DNA from: JAOUEA01 sp963790335
Lineage (GTDB): Bacteria; Actinomycetota; UBA4738; HRBIN12
Length of the DNA stretch: 64,000 bases
Direction: 5' to 3'
Assembly (NCBI GenBank): GCA_963790335.1
Contig: CAWBOB010000007.1
Location: forward strand, 62,001-126,000
Below the pieces are notes generated by a model. It ran no database searches and was not told the origin of the DNA. It saw only the letters and a program-made list of their open reading frames with translations. How positions within the stretch are numbered: the first letter of the stretch is position 1; each line of letters starts with the position of its first letter. The translations under genes and the position numbers were made by a program. Below, in pieces: positions 34,313 to 43,536 of the stretch.

Positions 34313-35874
34313 GGGGTCGGATCCTCGTCTTCCCAGGGGTCGCGCATCGGTTCGTCACCGGCGTCCTCGTCGACGTCACCGATGACCGCGGGCCCCATGC
34401 GCTTGCCGAGCAGGAGTCCGAGGGATCCCACGACCACGACCACCGCCGCGATCGCGAGCGCCATCGATCCCAGCATCGAACCGATCGCGAGCGTCGTCGG
34501 CGACGCTTCGGAAACGAGCATGGCGCCGGGATCGTGCTCATAGGCCTCCATCCCGTTCAGGCCTCGGGCTCGCACCACGATCAACCGATCGCCGGCCACC
34601 GCCAGCGCCCGGATCGGGGAGCCGTCGGCGAGGCGCCGCCACACGAGTTCCCCGGTCCCGATCGAGATCGCGCCGAGCTCGCCCTCGAACGTGGGCACCA
34701 GCAGGAAGTCCCCGACCACCGCCGACACGCTGCCGATCGTCGTGGAGTTCAAGGCGAAGTCCCAGCGCCGATCGCCTGAGACGGGGTCGAAGGCTCGCAC
34801 GTGCCCGACCGGGTCGACCACCATCACCGCCGTCGGCGTGACGAGCGGCGGCGTGATCACGTCGAACGCCGCGTTCATCCGCGTGCTCCACAGCTCCGAG
34901 CCGTCGGCGGGATCGATGGCGACCACCGATGTCTCGGCCAGCCCCGTGAAGATGGTGAAGATGCGCTCGCCGTCGCTCGAGGCTGCCGAGACCACCGCCG
35001 AGGCAGCGGTCGGCTCGTGACGCCACCGTTCGTCGCCCGAAGCGGCGTCGAGCGAGACGACCACGGGCGAGGAGTCGCCGTCGCCCTGCAGGCTCACGAG
35101 GACCTGTCCGTCGGAGGAAGCGATCGAGGTCACGAGCGGAGCGTCGAGCGTCGTGGTCCACGCCACCGAGCCATCGGTGAGGTCGACGGCCGTGACGACA
35201 CCCCCGTTGCCGCCGACGAACGCGAGATCACCCTCGACGGTCACGCCCGTGCGGCTCACCGCATCGAGCGCCACGGCCTTCCACGGACGCTGCTGGGTCG
35301 CGACGTCGAACGCGGCGAGGTACGACGGTGCCGGATCGTCGCCTGCGTCGGAAGTGGATCCGCCGCCCGGCGTCGGCTCGGTCGAGGCGGAGGGTGTCGT
35401 CGGGGGGGAAGCGGGCTCGCCGCCCACCGCCGGTGCCTCGGGCGGTCCATCGCCCCAACCCTCGGTGTAGACGGCCAGCGGACCGCCGGCGCTCTCGGCG
35501 ATCGCTGCGGCGACCGGAGGGCCGAGGTCGCGGGGCACCGAGAACGCCTGCTCGCCCGAGGACACATCGACGCCGACGACCTGCTCGGGGCCGACCACGA
35601 CCGCGATGTCACCGGCGATCACCGGCGCGGAGAGGCCGAACCGCGCATCGGGGCCACCGGGAGGGATCGGCGTGCGCCACGCGCGCCGGAAGCCGGGCTC
35701 GGGACCGCCGGACGCCACTCCGGTCTTGCCGGGGCCACCTTGGAACTGGGTCCAGGCCACACCGGCCTGCGCCGCGGCGACGCCTGCGCCGGTCAGCGCG
35801 AGGAAGCAGGCCGTGGCGACGACCGCGCTCCCCGCTCGTCCCATGCCCGTTCGCCCCCCGCGCAGGGGCATCAT
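34309..35874 (-). CDS. Exported, membrane-anchored PQQ-like beta-propeller protein
   Basis: 521 residues. N-terminal signal (VVATACFLALTGAGVAAAQAG), a Pro/Ser/Gly-rich linker near residues 150-180, and repeated PQQ-type blades: VVTAVDLTDGSVAWTTTL, VVSLDAASGDERWRHE, VVAIDPADGSELWSTR, VRAFDPVSGDRRWDFA and ISIGTGELVWRR. A C-terminal helix (LAIAAVVVVVGSLGLLLG) and acidic tail anchor it with the propeller outside. Likely a binding/scaffold protein, not an enzyme: no cofactor motif seen. Another start is possible at 35844. Confidence 0.8.
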   Translation of the reverse strand: MMPLRGGRTGMGRAGSAVVATACFLALTGAGVAAAQAGVAWTQFQGGPGKTGVASGGPEPGFRRAWRTPIPPGGPDARFGLSAPVIAGDIAVVVGPEQVVGVDVSSGEQAFSVPRDLGPPVAAAIAESAGGPLAVYTEGWGDGPPEAPAVGGEPASPPTTPSASTEPTPGGGSTSDAGDDPAPSYLAAFDVATQQRPWKAVALDAVSRTGVTVEGDLAFVGGNGGVVTAVDLTDGSVAWTTTLDAPLVTSIASSDGQVLVSLQGDGDSSPVVVSLDAASGDERWRHEPTAASAVVSAASSDGERIFTIFTGLAETSVVAIDPADGSELWSTRMNAAFDVITPPLVTPTAVMVVDPVGHVRAFDPVSGDRRWDFALNSTTIGSVSAVVGDFLLVPTFEGELGAISIGTGELVWRRLADGSPIRALAVAGDRLIVVRARGLNGMEAYEHDPGAMLVSEASPTTLAIGSMLGSMALAIAAVVVVVGSLGLLLGKRMGPAVIGDVDEDAGDEPMRDPWEDEDPTP

Positions 35875-36002
35875 GGAGCCACGGCTCCTGGAGTCGGGAT
35901 CGCGACCGGCGTCGTCAAGGCGGCGCCATGGTAGATGGCCGGGCGTTGCTTCACTCGCGCCACGCCCGCCTCGGATCTCGATGCATGCGCCGCCGGGCGC
36001 CG

Positions 36003-36510
36003 TCAGGCGACGAGCGGCGCCAGCCTGATCAGGCCGCTCACGTCGATCGGAGCGAGGTAGTCGAGCGGGTCGACGTACGCATCATCGAGCTTCACACCCA
36101 GGTGCAGGTTGGCCACCAGGTCGCCGGTATGCCCGAGTCCGGTGCGCACGACCGGGTCGCCTTGCGCGACGAGGTCGCCGCGGCGCACGAGCAGCGCCGA
36201 CACCCATGAGTAGGTCGACTCGAGTCCGGCGCCGTGATCGATCGTGAGGAAGAGGCGCCCCCCGACGGGGCCGGCGAAGACCACGCGTCCGTCGGCCGGG
36301 GCCACGGCCACGCTTCCCGCGACGGCGGCGATGTCGATGCCCCGGTGGCCCGAGCCGAACGGAGACGCCGGCGGGTCGAACCCACGGATCACGGGGCCGG
36401 TCACCGGCCACGTCCAGGTTCCCGCGGCGACCGCAGGCGGTGCCGTCGCCCAGGTCAGGGTGACGACGACCAACGTCATCGCGAGAGCTGGTTCGGCAGA
36501 GCTGACGCAT
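36003..36510 (-). CDS. Exported M23 (LytM-type) peptidase-like protein, catalytic residue replaced
   Basis: About 169 residues with a signal peptide ending PPAVAAG. The LytM domain keeps two zinc ligands in GHRGIDIA, but the usual HxH is NLHLGV, so the catalytic first His is Asn while the ligand His remains. A further conserved His is Trp (STYSWVS). Likely a non-catalytic regulator, as EnvC/NlpD are. The ATG at 36510 lies seven bases after TACCGT but reads out of frame with the body, so one indel near 36490 is proposed; otherwise ATG 36479 is the start. Confidence 0.8.
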
Positions 36511-36517
36511 GGTGCCG

Positions 36518-36523
36518 ACGGTA
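36518..36523 (-). promoter_or_regulatory. -10 box of the M23-like gene
   Basis: TACCGT on the minus strand, seven bases before ATG 36510. The palindrome at 36545-36560 is centred about 42 bases upstream of the inferred transcript start. Confidence 0.45.
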
Positions 36524-36544
36524 GCCGAGCCCCTCGAGACGCAC

Positions 36545-36560
36545 CGTGACGCGCGTCACG
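36545..36560. promoter_or_regulatory. 16-base palindromic operator candidate
   Basis: CGTGACGCGCGTCACG is a perfect palindrome between the M23-like and sigma factor genes. Its 14-base core recurs exactly at 41252-41265. The shape GTGA-N6-TCAC resembles Crp/FNR-family half-sites, and the position near -42 fits activation of the M23-like gene. Confidence 0.5.
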
Positions 36561-36589
36561 TTGGCGGCAGGATGTTCGGGCGGTACCGC

Positions 36590-37504
36590 CTACTCGACCT
36601 CGGTCAGCTGACCCCGCAGCCCGCCAACCGCCTTCGTGTGGATCTGGCAGACGCGTGACTCGGTCACACCGAGGATCTCCCCGATCTCGGCGAGCGTGAG
36701 CCCCTCGAAGTAGTAGAGCGTGACCACGATCTTCTCCCGCTCGGAGAGCTCGTTGATCGCGGCGGCAAGCAGGCTCCTCGTCTCCTGCGATTCGACGCCC
36801 GACGTGGGATCGAGGCCACGGTCGGCGAGCGTGTCGATCAGCGACACCTGCTCACCTCGGTCGGCACCCACCGACACCAGCTCGTCGAGTGCGAGCACCG
36901 AGACGAACGAGATCTGTGAGACCACGTCGTGCAGCTCGCGGCGCGTGATGCCGAGACGCTCGGCCATCTCCTGCTCGCTCGGCTGCCGCTTCAGCATGGC
37001 TTCGAGGTCGGTGTGCGCCTTCTCGATCTCCCGAGCCTTGAACCGGATCGAGCGCGGCACCCAGTCCATGGCCCGCAGCTCATCGATGATCGCGCCCTTG
37101 ATGCGTGGGATCGCATACGTCTCGAACTTGTTGCCGCGGCCGGGCTCGAACTTGGTGAGGGCATCGATCAGGCCGAACATGCCGTAGCTCACGAGGTCGG
37201 CCTGTTCGACGCTCGCCGGAAGCCCGGTCGCGACCCTGCTCGCCACGTACTTCACGAGCGGGGCGTAATGCAGGATGAGCTTCTCGCGCGACTCGTCGTC
37301 GCCCGTGCTCTTGAAACCGTGCCAGTGGCCCCCGAGCTCATCGTCGACGTGCGGTGGGACGGTGATGGTCGGGTCGAAGGACGCGGCAGCCTTGCCGCCT
37401 GCCTTGGCACCGACCTTCGCCCGGGTCTTCACGGCCGTCTTCGCGCCGGACTTCGCAGCCGGCTTGGGCGGGGCCTTGGTGGCCGTCTTCTTCGCGGTCG
37501 GCAC
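36590..37504 (-). CDS. whiG: FliA/WhiG-family sigma factor with a Lys/Ala-rich N-terminal tail
   Basis: 304 residues. Region 2 has LILHYAPLVKYVASRVATGL and VSYGMFGLIDALTKFEPGRG, then GNKFETYAIPRIKGAIIDEL and RAMDWVPRSIR; region 4 has ELSEREKIVVTLYYFEGLTL and GVTESRVCQIHTKAV. This is the FliA/WhiG type; WhiG drives early sporulation genes in Streptomyces. The first ~42 residues are unlike other sigma factors: repeats of K, A, P and G resembling a histone H1 tail. GTG start three bases after the xerC stop. Confidence 0.92.
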   Translation of the reverse strand: MPTAKKTATKAPPKPAAKSGAKTAVKTRAKVGAKAGGKAAASFDPTITVPPHVDDELGGHWHGFKSTGDDESREKLILHYAPLVKYVASRVATGLPASVEQADLVSYGMFGLIDALTKFEPGRGNKFETYAIPRIKGAIIDELRAMDWVPRSIRFKAREIEKAHTDLEAMLKRQPSEQEMAERLGITRRELHDVVSQISFVSVLALDELVSVGADRGEQVSLIDTLADRGLDPTSGVESQETRSLLAAAINELSEREKIVVTLYYFEGLTLAEIGEILGVTESRVCQIHTKAVGGLRGQLTEVE

Positions 37505-37507
37505 GAC

Positions 37508-38456
37508 TCAGGCCCTCGGGTGAGACCGCTCGTAGACCTGGAACAACCGAGCACGAGACACGTGGGTGTAGCGCTGCGTGGTCGCAACGCTGGCGTGTCC
37601 CAACAGTTCCTGTACGGCTCGGATGTCGGCTCCCCCTTCCAACAGGTGCGTGGCGAACGAGTGCCGCAGGGTGTGCGGGGTCACCCGCCGGCCCGGCAGC
37701 ACTGTACCGCCATATCGTTCCACCATCGTACGGATGTCCCTCGAGCTGAAGGGTTTCTTGCGACGGTTGTGGAAGAGGTGTGCGGAGCCAACGGGAGCGA
37801 GCGTCGCACGCCCTTCACGGAGGAAGGCTCGAACGGCCTCGACCGCGTAGTCGGACATGGGCACCTCGCGCTCCTTGGCGCCCTTGCCCATCACGCTCAC
37901 CCGGCCCCGGTCGAGATCGACGCGGTCGACGCGTGAGGCTCGCGACCTCGCCCACGCGCAGGCCCGAGCCGTACATGAGCTCGAGCGCGGCGACGTCACG
38001 CAGGGCGATCGCGCGGTCGACCGGCGTGGGCTCGGCATCGGGGTCGCGGTCGACACCTGACGGGGCCTCGGCCAGCGCGGCAGCTTCCTGCTGGCGGAGC
38101 ACGGTCGGAAGGCGGTTCACGACCTTCGGGCGCCCGAGCAACAGCGACGGATCCTCGATGACTCGGCCGTCGGCGAGCGCCCATCGGTAGAACGTGTGGA
38201 TCGTGCCCACCCGGCGCGCGATCGACGCGCGCGCGTATCCGAGCGTGTGCTGCTGTGCGAGGAAGCGTCGCAGCAGCGGATAGCGCACGTCGGCGAGGGA
38301 GGTGCCGCCCCGGTGCAGGAACGTGGCGAGCTGCGTCAGATCTCGCCGGTACGCGTCGACCGTGTGCCGCGACAGGTGGCGCTCGAGCGTGAGATGCGCC
38401 GTGAACGCGTCGATCAGCGTACGGTCGGCCCGGGGAAGCTCGTCGGCGGAAGGCAC
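37508..38456 (-). CDS. xerC: XerC/D-type tyrosine recombinase, with one apparent frame break
   Basis: About 315 residues when repaired. N-terminal SAM-like domain: DAFTAHLTLERHLSRHTVDA. Catalytic domain: first Arg in YGSGLRVGEVASL, then after a break near 37932 VDRVDLDRGRVSVMGKGAKE, the RxxR-type HTLRHSFATHLLEGG, LLGHASVATTQRYTHV with the nucleophile Tyr. Lies between dprA and whiG, the usual place of the chromosome-dimer-resolving recombinase gene in actinobacteria. No sign of an integrated element. Confidence 0.92.
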
Positions 38457-38491
38457 GTGGAGAGCTTGCCACGGCGCCGCACCCTCGACGG

Positions 38492-39689
38492 TCAGCCGGC
38501 GCCGGAAACCGATGCGGCGCCGGCTGCTGACGTCACCCGGCGCTCGTACCGCCCTCCCACGCTCCGCACGAGCCCCTTGAGCTCGAGCGAGAGCAGCGCG
38601 GTGGTGACCGCGGGCGGCGCCAGGGTGGTCGAGACCGAGATCGCATCGGGAAGCCCCGACGCTCCCAGGGCCTCGTAGACCCGACGCTCGTCGCCCGACA
38701 GGTTCGGGGGCGGCTCGAGCCGCAGCCGCTCCGTGTAACCGAGGTCGTCGAGCAGGTCGTCGGCGCCACGGATCATCGTCGCGCCATCACGGATCAGCGC
38801 GAGCGGGATCTCTGCGAGCGGGCTCGTGACCTGGCCGGGCACGGCGAACACGTCACGGCCCAGATCGAGCGCGTGGTCGACCGAGATCATCGATCCGCTG
38901 CCGTGGGCCCCCTCGACCACCACGAGCGCACGCCCCAGGGCGGCGACGAGGCGGTTCCGCGCCGGGAACCGGAACGCCTCGGCCGCGACGCCCGGCGCGT
39001 ACTCGCTCACGACCGCACCCGCCGCAGCGATGCGCGCGACCAGCTCGGAGCTTCCTTTCGGGTACGGCAGATCGTGACCCGACCCGAGCACGGCGATGCT
39101 CGTGCCACCCGAGGCCAGCGCGCCACGGTGCGAAGCGGCGTCGATGCCCCTGGCAGCCCCGCTCACCACGCACACCCCCACGCCACCGAGCCCGGCGCCG
39201 ACGCTCATCGCCACCTCGTTGCCGGTCGGCGAGCAGTTGCGCGCGCCCACGACGGAGACCCGCTCGGGCAGCTCGGTCAGCGGCGTTCCCGAGACGTAGA
39301 GCCCGACGGGAGGATCGTGCAGCAGCTCGAGGAACACGGGCAGATACTCGTCGTCGGCCGGCGTCACGAACCGCACCCCCAACGCCGACGCCTCGCGCTC
39401 CACACCCGCCGCATCGAGCGTCTCGGGCCCAGACCCGGTCGGCCTCGCTGCCCGCGGCGCCCGCCCGTATCGCGGCGAGGCTCGCCTCGGCGGTGCCTTC
39501 GCTCCACGCGAGCTCGTGGAGCTGGAAGGGCTTCATGCCCCGCAGGGCGGAGAGCACCAGCAGGGCTTCGCGCGCGCCCTCGCCGCTCGCGTACCCGTCG
39601 GGGAACCCCGGCGGCACGTCGAGGGCTCGCCTCGGCACGTCGCCCCGCCGTGGTCGGCGTGCGCCGGGTGCCGGCGCTTCAACCGACAC
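38492..39689 (-). CDS. dprA: DNA-processing protein DprA, with one apparent frame break
   Basis: About 399 residues when repaired. Loads RecA on incoming single-stranded DNA in transformation. The N-terminus reads to about 39428; the Rossmann core follows in another frame: SVVGARNCSPTGNEVA, VSGAARGIDAASHRGAL, VLGSGHDLPYPKG, and FRFPARNRLVAALGRALVVVE. The C-terminal winged-helix region is LSGDERRVYEALGASG. GTG start overlaps the comM stop by 11 bases. Close to comM as in many bacteria. Confidence 0.93.
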
Positions 39690-41214
39690 GGGTGAGACCC
39701 TCCATCACCACGCCGTCGCGGTAGGAGAGCGCCTCGGAGACGTGTGCGCTGTCGACCACGTCGGCGCCGTCGAGGTCGGCGACCGTGCGAGCGACCTTGA
39801 TCGCGCGGTCGAAGCCGCGCCCGGTGAGCCCGAACCGGTCCACCGCCCCGCCCAACAGCCCCTCGGCCGACCGTGTGAGCCGCACCAGCCGCCGCGCGAT
39901 CGGCCCCGGCAGGTATGCGTTGCAGGCCACACCGTACTCCGCCCATCTCGCGCGCTGGCGGTCGCGCGCCCGCTGCACACGGTCGCGGATCACGATGGAT
40001 GGCTCGCCCTGACCGCCTCCCATGAGCTCCTGCTTCGTGAGACGCGGAACCCGCAGGCGCAGGTCGATGCGGTCGAGGAGCGGCCCCGAGAGCTTCTGCC
40101 GGTACTGGTCGACCCGATCGGACCGGCAGCGGCAGTGCCGCCGCGGGTCGCCCTCGAACCCGCACGGGCACGGGTTCGCGGCGGCGACCAGCGTGAACCG
40201 CGCCGGGAAGGCGACCGAGCCGACGGCCCGGGTCACGACCACCCCGCCATCCTCGAGCGGCTGGCGGAGCCCTTCGATCGCGTCGCGCCGGAACTCGGTG
40301 AGCTCGTCGAGGAACAGCACCCCGTGGTGGGCGAGCGAGACCTCGCCCGGACGCAGGTAGCCCGTGCCGCCCCCGAGCAGCCCGGTCAGGGAGATCGAAT
40401 GGTGCGGTGCGCGGAACGGCCGGGCACGCAGCACGCCGCGCCCCGCGAGCAGCCCGGCGACCGAGTGCAGCTGGGTCGCCTCGAGCGCCTCGTCGCGCGA
40501 GAGGCTCGGCAGGATCGTCGTCATGCGCCGAGCGAGCATCGTCTTGCCCGCGCCGGGCGAGCCGACCATCAGCACGTTGTGGCCACCAGCTGCGGCGACC
40601 TCGAGGGCTCGTCGGGCCTGCGTCTGCCCGCGCACGTCACTGAAGTCCACGTCGCTCGGCGCGTCGGCCTCGAGCGATGCTTCGCCGATCTCGGGCGGCT
40701 GCCAGGTTCCCTTCAGGAAGCCGACCACCTCGGCGAGCGTCGAGACCGCGACGACGCGCAGCCGATCGACCTGGGCCGCCTCGAGCGCGTTCACCGCAGG
40801 CACGATCACCCCGTCGAGCTTCGCGCGCGCTGCGGCGATCGCCACCGAGAGCACGCCGGGCGTCGGCATGAGCTCGCCCTTGAGCGAGAGCTCGCCGGCG
40901 AGCGCGAACCTGCCGAGCAGGGTCACGGGAAGCTGCGCGGTCGCCGCCAGCACGCCGGTGGCGACGGGAAGGTCGAGTCCCGGACCTTCCTTGCGGAGGT
41001 TGCCGGGCGCGAGGTTGACGACCACCCGGCGCAGCGGCCACTCGAGCTTCTGGCTCTCGACCGCCGGCCGGATGCGCTCACACGCGTCGCGCACCGCGGC
41101 CCCCGGGAGCCCGGTGAGCGTGAGCGAGGGAAGCCCCCGACCCACGTGCGCTTCCACGGTCACGAGGTGTCCACCCACCCCGAGCACCGAGACGCCGAGC
41201 ACCCGTCCGTACAT
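39679..41214 (-). CDS. comM: YifB/ComM family Mg-chelatase-like AAA ATPase
   Basis: 511 residues from ATG 41214. The N-terminal part carries ChlI/Lon-type LTGLPGAAVRDACERIR and ANLAPGNLRKEGPGLDLP-like segments; the AAA core has Walker A GSPGAGKTMLARRM and Walker B VLFLDELTEF; a zinc-like PCGFEGDPRRHCRC cluster lies between. ComM is a branch-migration helicase in natural transformation; with dprA it suggests DNA uptake/repair functions. TAGCGT lies eight bases before the ATG, and the palindrome 41252-41265 lies upstream. Confidence 0.93.
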   Translation of the reverse strand: MYGRVLGVSVLGVGGHLVTVEAHVGRGLPSLTLTGLPGAAVRDACERIRPAVESQKLEWPLRRVVVNLAPGNLRKEGPGLDLPVATGVLAATAQLPVTLLGRFALAGELSLKGELMPTPGVLSVAIAAARAKLDGVIVPAVNALEAAQVDRLRVVAVSTLAEVVGFLKGTWQPPEIGEASLEADAPSDVDFSDVRGQTQARRALEVAAAGGHNVLMVGSPGAGKTMLARRMTTILPSLSRDEALEATQLHSVAGLLAGRGVLRARPFRAPHHSISLTGLLGGGTGYLRPGEVSLAHHGVLFLDELTEFRRDAIEGLRQPLEDGGVVVTRAVGSVAFPARFTLVAAANPCPCGFEGDPRRHCRCRSDRVDQYRQKLSGPLLDRIDLRLRVPRLTKQELMGGGQGEPSIVIRDRVQRARDRQRARWAEYGVACNAYLPGPIARRLVRLTRSAEGLLGGAVDRFGLTGRGFDRAIKVARTVADLDGADVVDSAHVSEALSYRDGVVMEGLTRVG

Positions 41215-41222
41215 CGCCGGTG

Positions 41223-41228
41223 ACGCTA
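41223..41228 (-). promoter_or_regulatory. -10 box of comM
   Basis: TAGCGT on the minus strand, eight bases before ATG 41214. Divergent from the decarboxylase promoter; the shared palindrome lies between. Confidence 0.4.
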
Positions 41229-41251
41229 GAGCCGCGAGGCCGGCGCGTTCG

Positions 41252-41265
41252 GTGACGCGCGTCAC
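41252..41265. promoter_or_regulatory. Palindromic operator candidate between comM and the decarboxylase gene
   Basis: GTGACGCGCGTCAC, identical to the core at 36546-36559. It is centred about 45 bases upstream of the inferred comM transcript start and 49 bases upstream of the decarboxylase start, so one protein could control both divergent genes. Confidence 0.5.
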
Positions 41266-41294
41266 GTCCGGCGCGAGGTCGCCGGCGTCGCTGC

Positions 41295-41300
41295 TAGCCT
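41295..41300 (+). promoter_or_regulatory. -10 box of the decarboxylase gene
   Basis: TAGCCT, seven bases, then GTG 41308; no Shine-Dalgarno sequence, so a leaderless message is likely. Confidence 0.5.
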
Positions 41301-41307
41301 CGCCGCC

Positions 41308-42843
41308 GTGTCAGAGCGCTTCGACTGGAGCCCCGAGCCCGAGCTGATCGACGTGCGCGACGAGGCGCGCAGCCGCCCCGCGCTCGAGGCGCTCGGCGAG
41401 CAGACCTGGCGCGAGGCGCTCGACTGGCTCTACGGCGAGGCCATGCGCCGCCCGATCCTCGTGCGCACCTACCCCGAGGCACGCACGGCGTTCTTCGGCG
41501 CGAGCAACGGTCCAGCTGCGGCGCCGGCATCCCCGACGACATGGACCGAGGTGCTCGCCGAGTTCCGGGAGCGGGTCGCACCCGCCACCTACAACGCGCA
41601 GCATCCGGGCTCGTTCAGCTACTTCACCCCTCCCCCGCTGCCGAGCTCGATCGCCGGCGACGTGCTGGCGCAATGGCTCCACCAGGGTGTCGACGTTTGG
41701 CACGCGGGTCCGATCGGCACCTTCGTCGAGGAAGAGGTCACCGCCTGGCTCCGCGACCTCGTGGGGTTCGGCCCCGACGGCTGGGGTGTGCTCACGAGCG
41801 GCGGGGTCATGGCCAACGTCATGGCGATGACGGTCGCCAGAGACGTCTGGCTCGCGAAGCTCCGCGGCATCGCCGGCGCCCCGCGCGGCGCCGACCTCGA
41901 GGGCGTACGGGTCTACGCGAGCGACCAGACGCACTTCTCGATCGCCCGCGCTCTCGGGGTGCTCGGCTTCCCTCGGGAGACGCTCGTCGTGATCGAAAGC
42001 GACGAGCGGTTCCGGCTCCAGCCAACGCCCGTGGCGGAGGCGATCGAGCGCGACCGTGCGGCCGGGCTGACGCCCCTCGCGATCGCGGGCGTCGCGGGGT
42101 CGACGAACACGGGCTCGGTCGACGACACGGTGGGGCTCGCCGACGTGGCCGAACGGGAAGGCGTGTGGCTGCACGTCGACGCCGCCTACGGGGGGGCAGC
42201 CCGGCTCTCGACCCGCGACGGTCACCGGGTGCCGGGACTCGAGCGTGCCGACAGCGTCACGATCGACCCGCACAAGTGGTTCTTCCAGGCCTACGACATC
42301 GGGGCGCTGGTGGTGCGCCGGCGCGAGGACCTGCTGAGCACCTTCCACTCGTCGCCCGAGTACTACGCGTCGAGCCGTCCCGAGGACGAGCCGCTCAACT
42401 GGTACCAGTACTCGCTCGAGGGCACGCGCCGCTTCCGCGCCCTCAAGCTCTGGATGAGCTGGAAGCAGGTCGGCTCCGCGGGCTTCGGCGCCCTGATCGA
42501 GCAGAACGACGACCTGGCCGCCTACCTCGCCGGCCGCTGTCGCGACGAGCCCGACCTCGAGGCGGTGCCCGCCGAGCCCGAGCTGAGCATCGTCTGCTTC
42601 CGGCACCTGCCGTCGGGGTGCGAGCAGTGGCCAGCCGAGGTGCTCGACGACTACCAGGCTCGCCTGCAGCGGGCCCTCGAGATCAGCGGGGAAGCCTGGG
42701 TGAGCGTGACCACGCTGCGCGGCCGTACGTTCCTGCGAGCAGGCGTCGTGAACTACCTGTCGACCGAAGACGACGTCGACCTCATGATCGACACCCTTCG
42801 GAAGCTGTCAGGCGACGTGATCCGAGCGCTCGACCTCGGCTGA
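41308..42843 (+). CDS. PLP-dependent amino-acid decarboxylase (group II)
   Basis: 511 residues. Group II decarboxylase/aromatic amino acid decarboxylase fold: HPGSFSYFTPPPLPSSIAGD near residue 105, LTSGGVMANVMAMTVARD, VASDQTHFSIARALG-type substrate region (YASDQTHFSIARAL), HVDAAYGGAARL with the PLP-ring Asp, and the Schiff-base Lys K323 in TIDPHKWFFQ. Substrate (aromatic amino acid, glutamate or other) cannot be set. Stands alone on the plus strand; its last 36 bases overlap a small convergent gene. Confidence 0.9.
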   Translation: MSERFDWSPEPELIDVRDEARSRPALEALGEQTWREALDWLYGEAMRRPILVRTYPEARTAFFGASNGPAAAPASPTTWTEVLAEFRERVAPATYNAQHPGSFSYFTPPPLPSSIAGDVLAQWLHQGVDVWHAGPIGTFVEEEVTAWLRDLVGFGPDGWGVLTSGGVMANVMAMTVARDVWLAKLRGIAGAPRGADLEGVRVYASDQTHFSIARALGVLGFPRETLVVIESDERFRLQPTPVAEAIERDRAAGLTPLAIAGVAGSTNTGSVDDTVGLADVAEREGVWLHVDAAYGGAARLSTRDGHRVPGLERADSVTIDPHKWFFQAYDIGALVVRRREDLLSTFHSSPEYYASSRPEDEPLNWYQYSLEGTRRFRALKLWMSWKQVGSAGFGALIEQNDDLAAYLAGRCRDEPDLEAVPAEPELSIVCFRHLPSGCEQWPAEVLDDYQARLQRALEISGEAWVSVTTLRGRTFLRAGVVNYLSTEDDVDLMIDTLRKLSGDVIRALDLG

Positions 42844-43050
42844 CCGCCGATCGGGCCGCCGCGTCAGTGGGACCGCCGGCTCGCGCCGACGAGCGCGTTC
42901 GGGCTCGCGGGCGACGACGTTCGACTGGAGCGCGAGGATGTCGATACCCTCGATCGGCTTGCCCTCGACGCGCTGGCGCAGCCCGGAGTTGTCCCACGGC
43001 CGCTCCACGGGTCGCGGCTCCTCGGCTTCGGCACGCCGGTCGCTCCTCAT
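42808..43050 (-). CDS. Small hydrophilic protein of unknown function
   Basis: 80 residues, very rich in Arg, Glu and Pro: MRSDRRAEAEEPRPVERPWD followed by LRQRVEGKPIEGIDILALQ. The ATG at 43050 lies eight bases after TACCAT, matching the local leaderless pattern, which is the main support. No family recognised and the arginine-rich tail could be chance. It overlaps the decarboxylase gene end by 36 bases. Confidence 0.45.
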   Translation of the reverse strand: MRSDRRAEAEEPRPVERPWDNSGLRQRVEGKPIEGIDILALQSNVVAREPERARRREPAVPLTRRPDRRSAEVERSDHVA

Positions 43051-43164
43051 GATGCGGGATGGTAGGTCGCTCCATGACACGCGCGCCACGGTCGGATGAG
43101 CACGATCGATGCGACCGAGGTTCGATCCGGACATGGCCATTCGGTGTAGGCCGGTGCCACCTCG

Positions 43165-43536
43165 TCAGAACGCGTCTTCGAAGAGCTCCACCTCGATGGA
43201 TCCCTCCGGCGACGATCCGGTGCGAACGGCGACGCTCGCCACATCGAAGCGCACGCAGAGCGGGCCGATGCCGTGCGTGAGCAGGAAGACCTCGGCGAGG
43301 GACCGCAGCTTCCGCCGCTTGCGGGCGTCGACCGCATCGAACCCAACCCCGCGGCTCGAGCCACGACGGGTCTTGACCTCGCAGAACACCAGCACGTCGC
43401 GCCGGCGCAGCACCAGATCGATCTCGCCGAGGCTGCACCGCCAGTTGCTCGCCACGAGCGAGAACCCGCGGCGCCGGTAGAGGTCGAGCGCCGCCCGCTC
43501 GCCCCTGGCCCCGAGATCGGAACGCGCGTCGGACAC
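43165..43536 (-). CDS. yraN: YraN / UPF0102 family endonuclease-like protein
   Basis: 123 residues. Restriction-endonuclease-like fold with GARGERAALDLYRRRGF, NWRCSLGEIDLVLRR and LVFCEVKTRRG, containing the D-ExK type residues. Role unknown, possibly in DNA processing; often found near rnhB and comM/dprA, as here. GTG at 43536 is chosen because TACGGT lies seven bases upstream; an in-frame ATG lies 30 bases earlier. Confidence 0.9.
   Translation of the reverse strand: MSDARSDLGARGERAALDLYRRRGFSLVASNWRCSLGEIDLVLRRRDVLVFCEVKTRRGSSRGVGFDAVDARKRRKLRSLAEVFLLTHGIGPLCVRFDVASVAVRTGSSPEGSIEVELFEDAF

Noticed and set aside
37508..38456. Tyrosine recombinase as an integrase marking a mobile element
   Set aside because: It is in the standard dprA-xerC-whiG context and no attachment repeats, tRNA target or phage genes are nearby.
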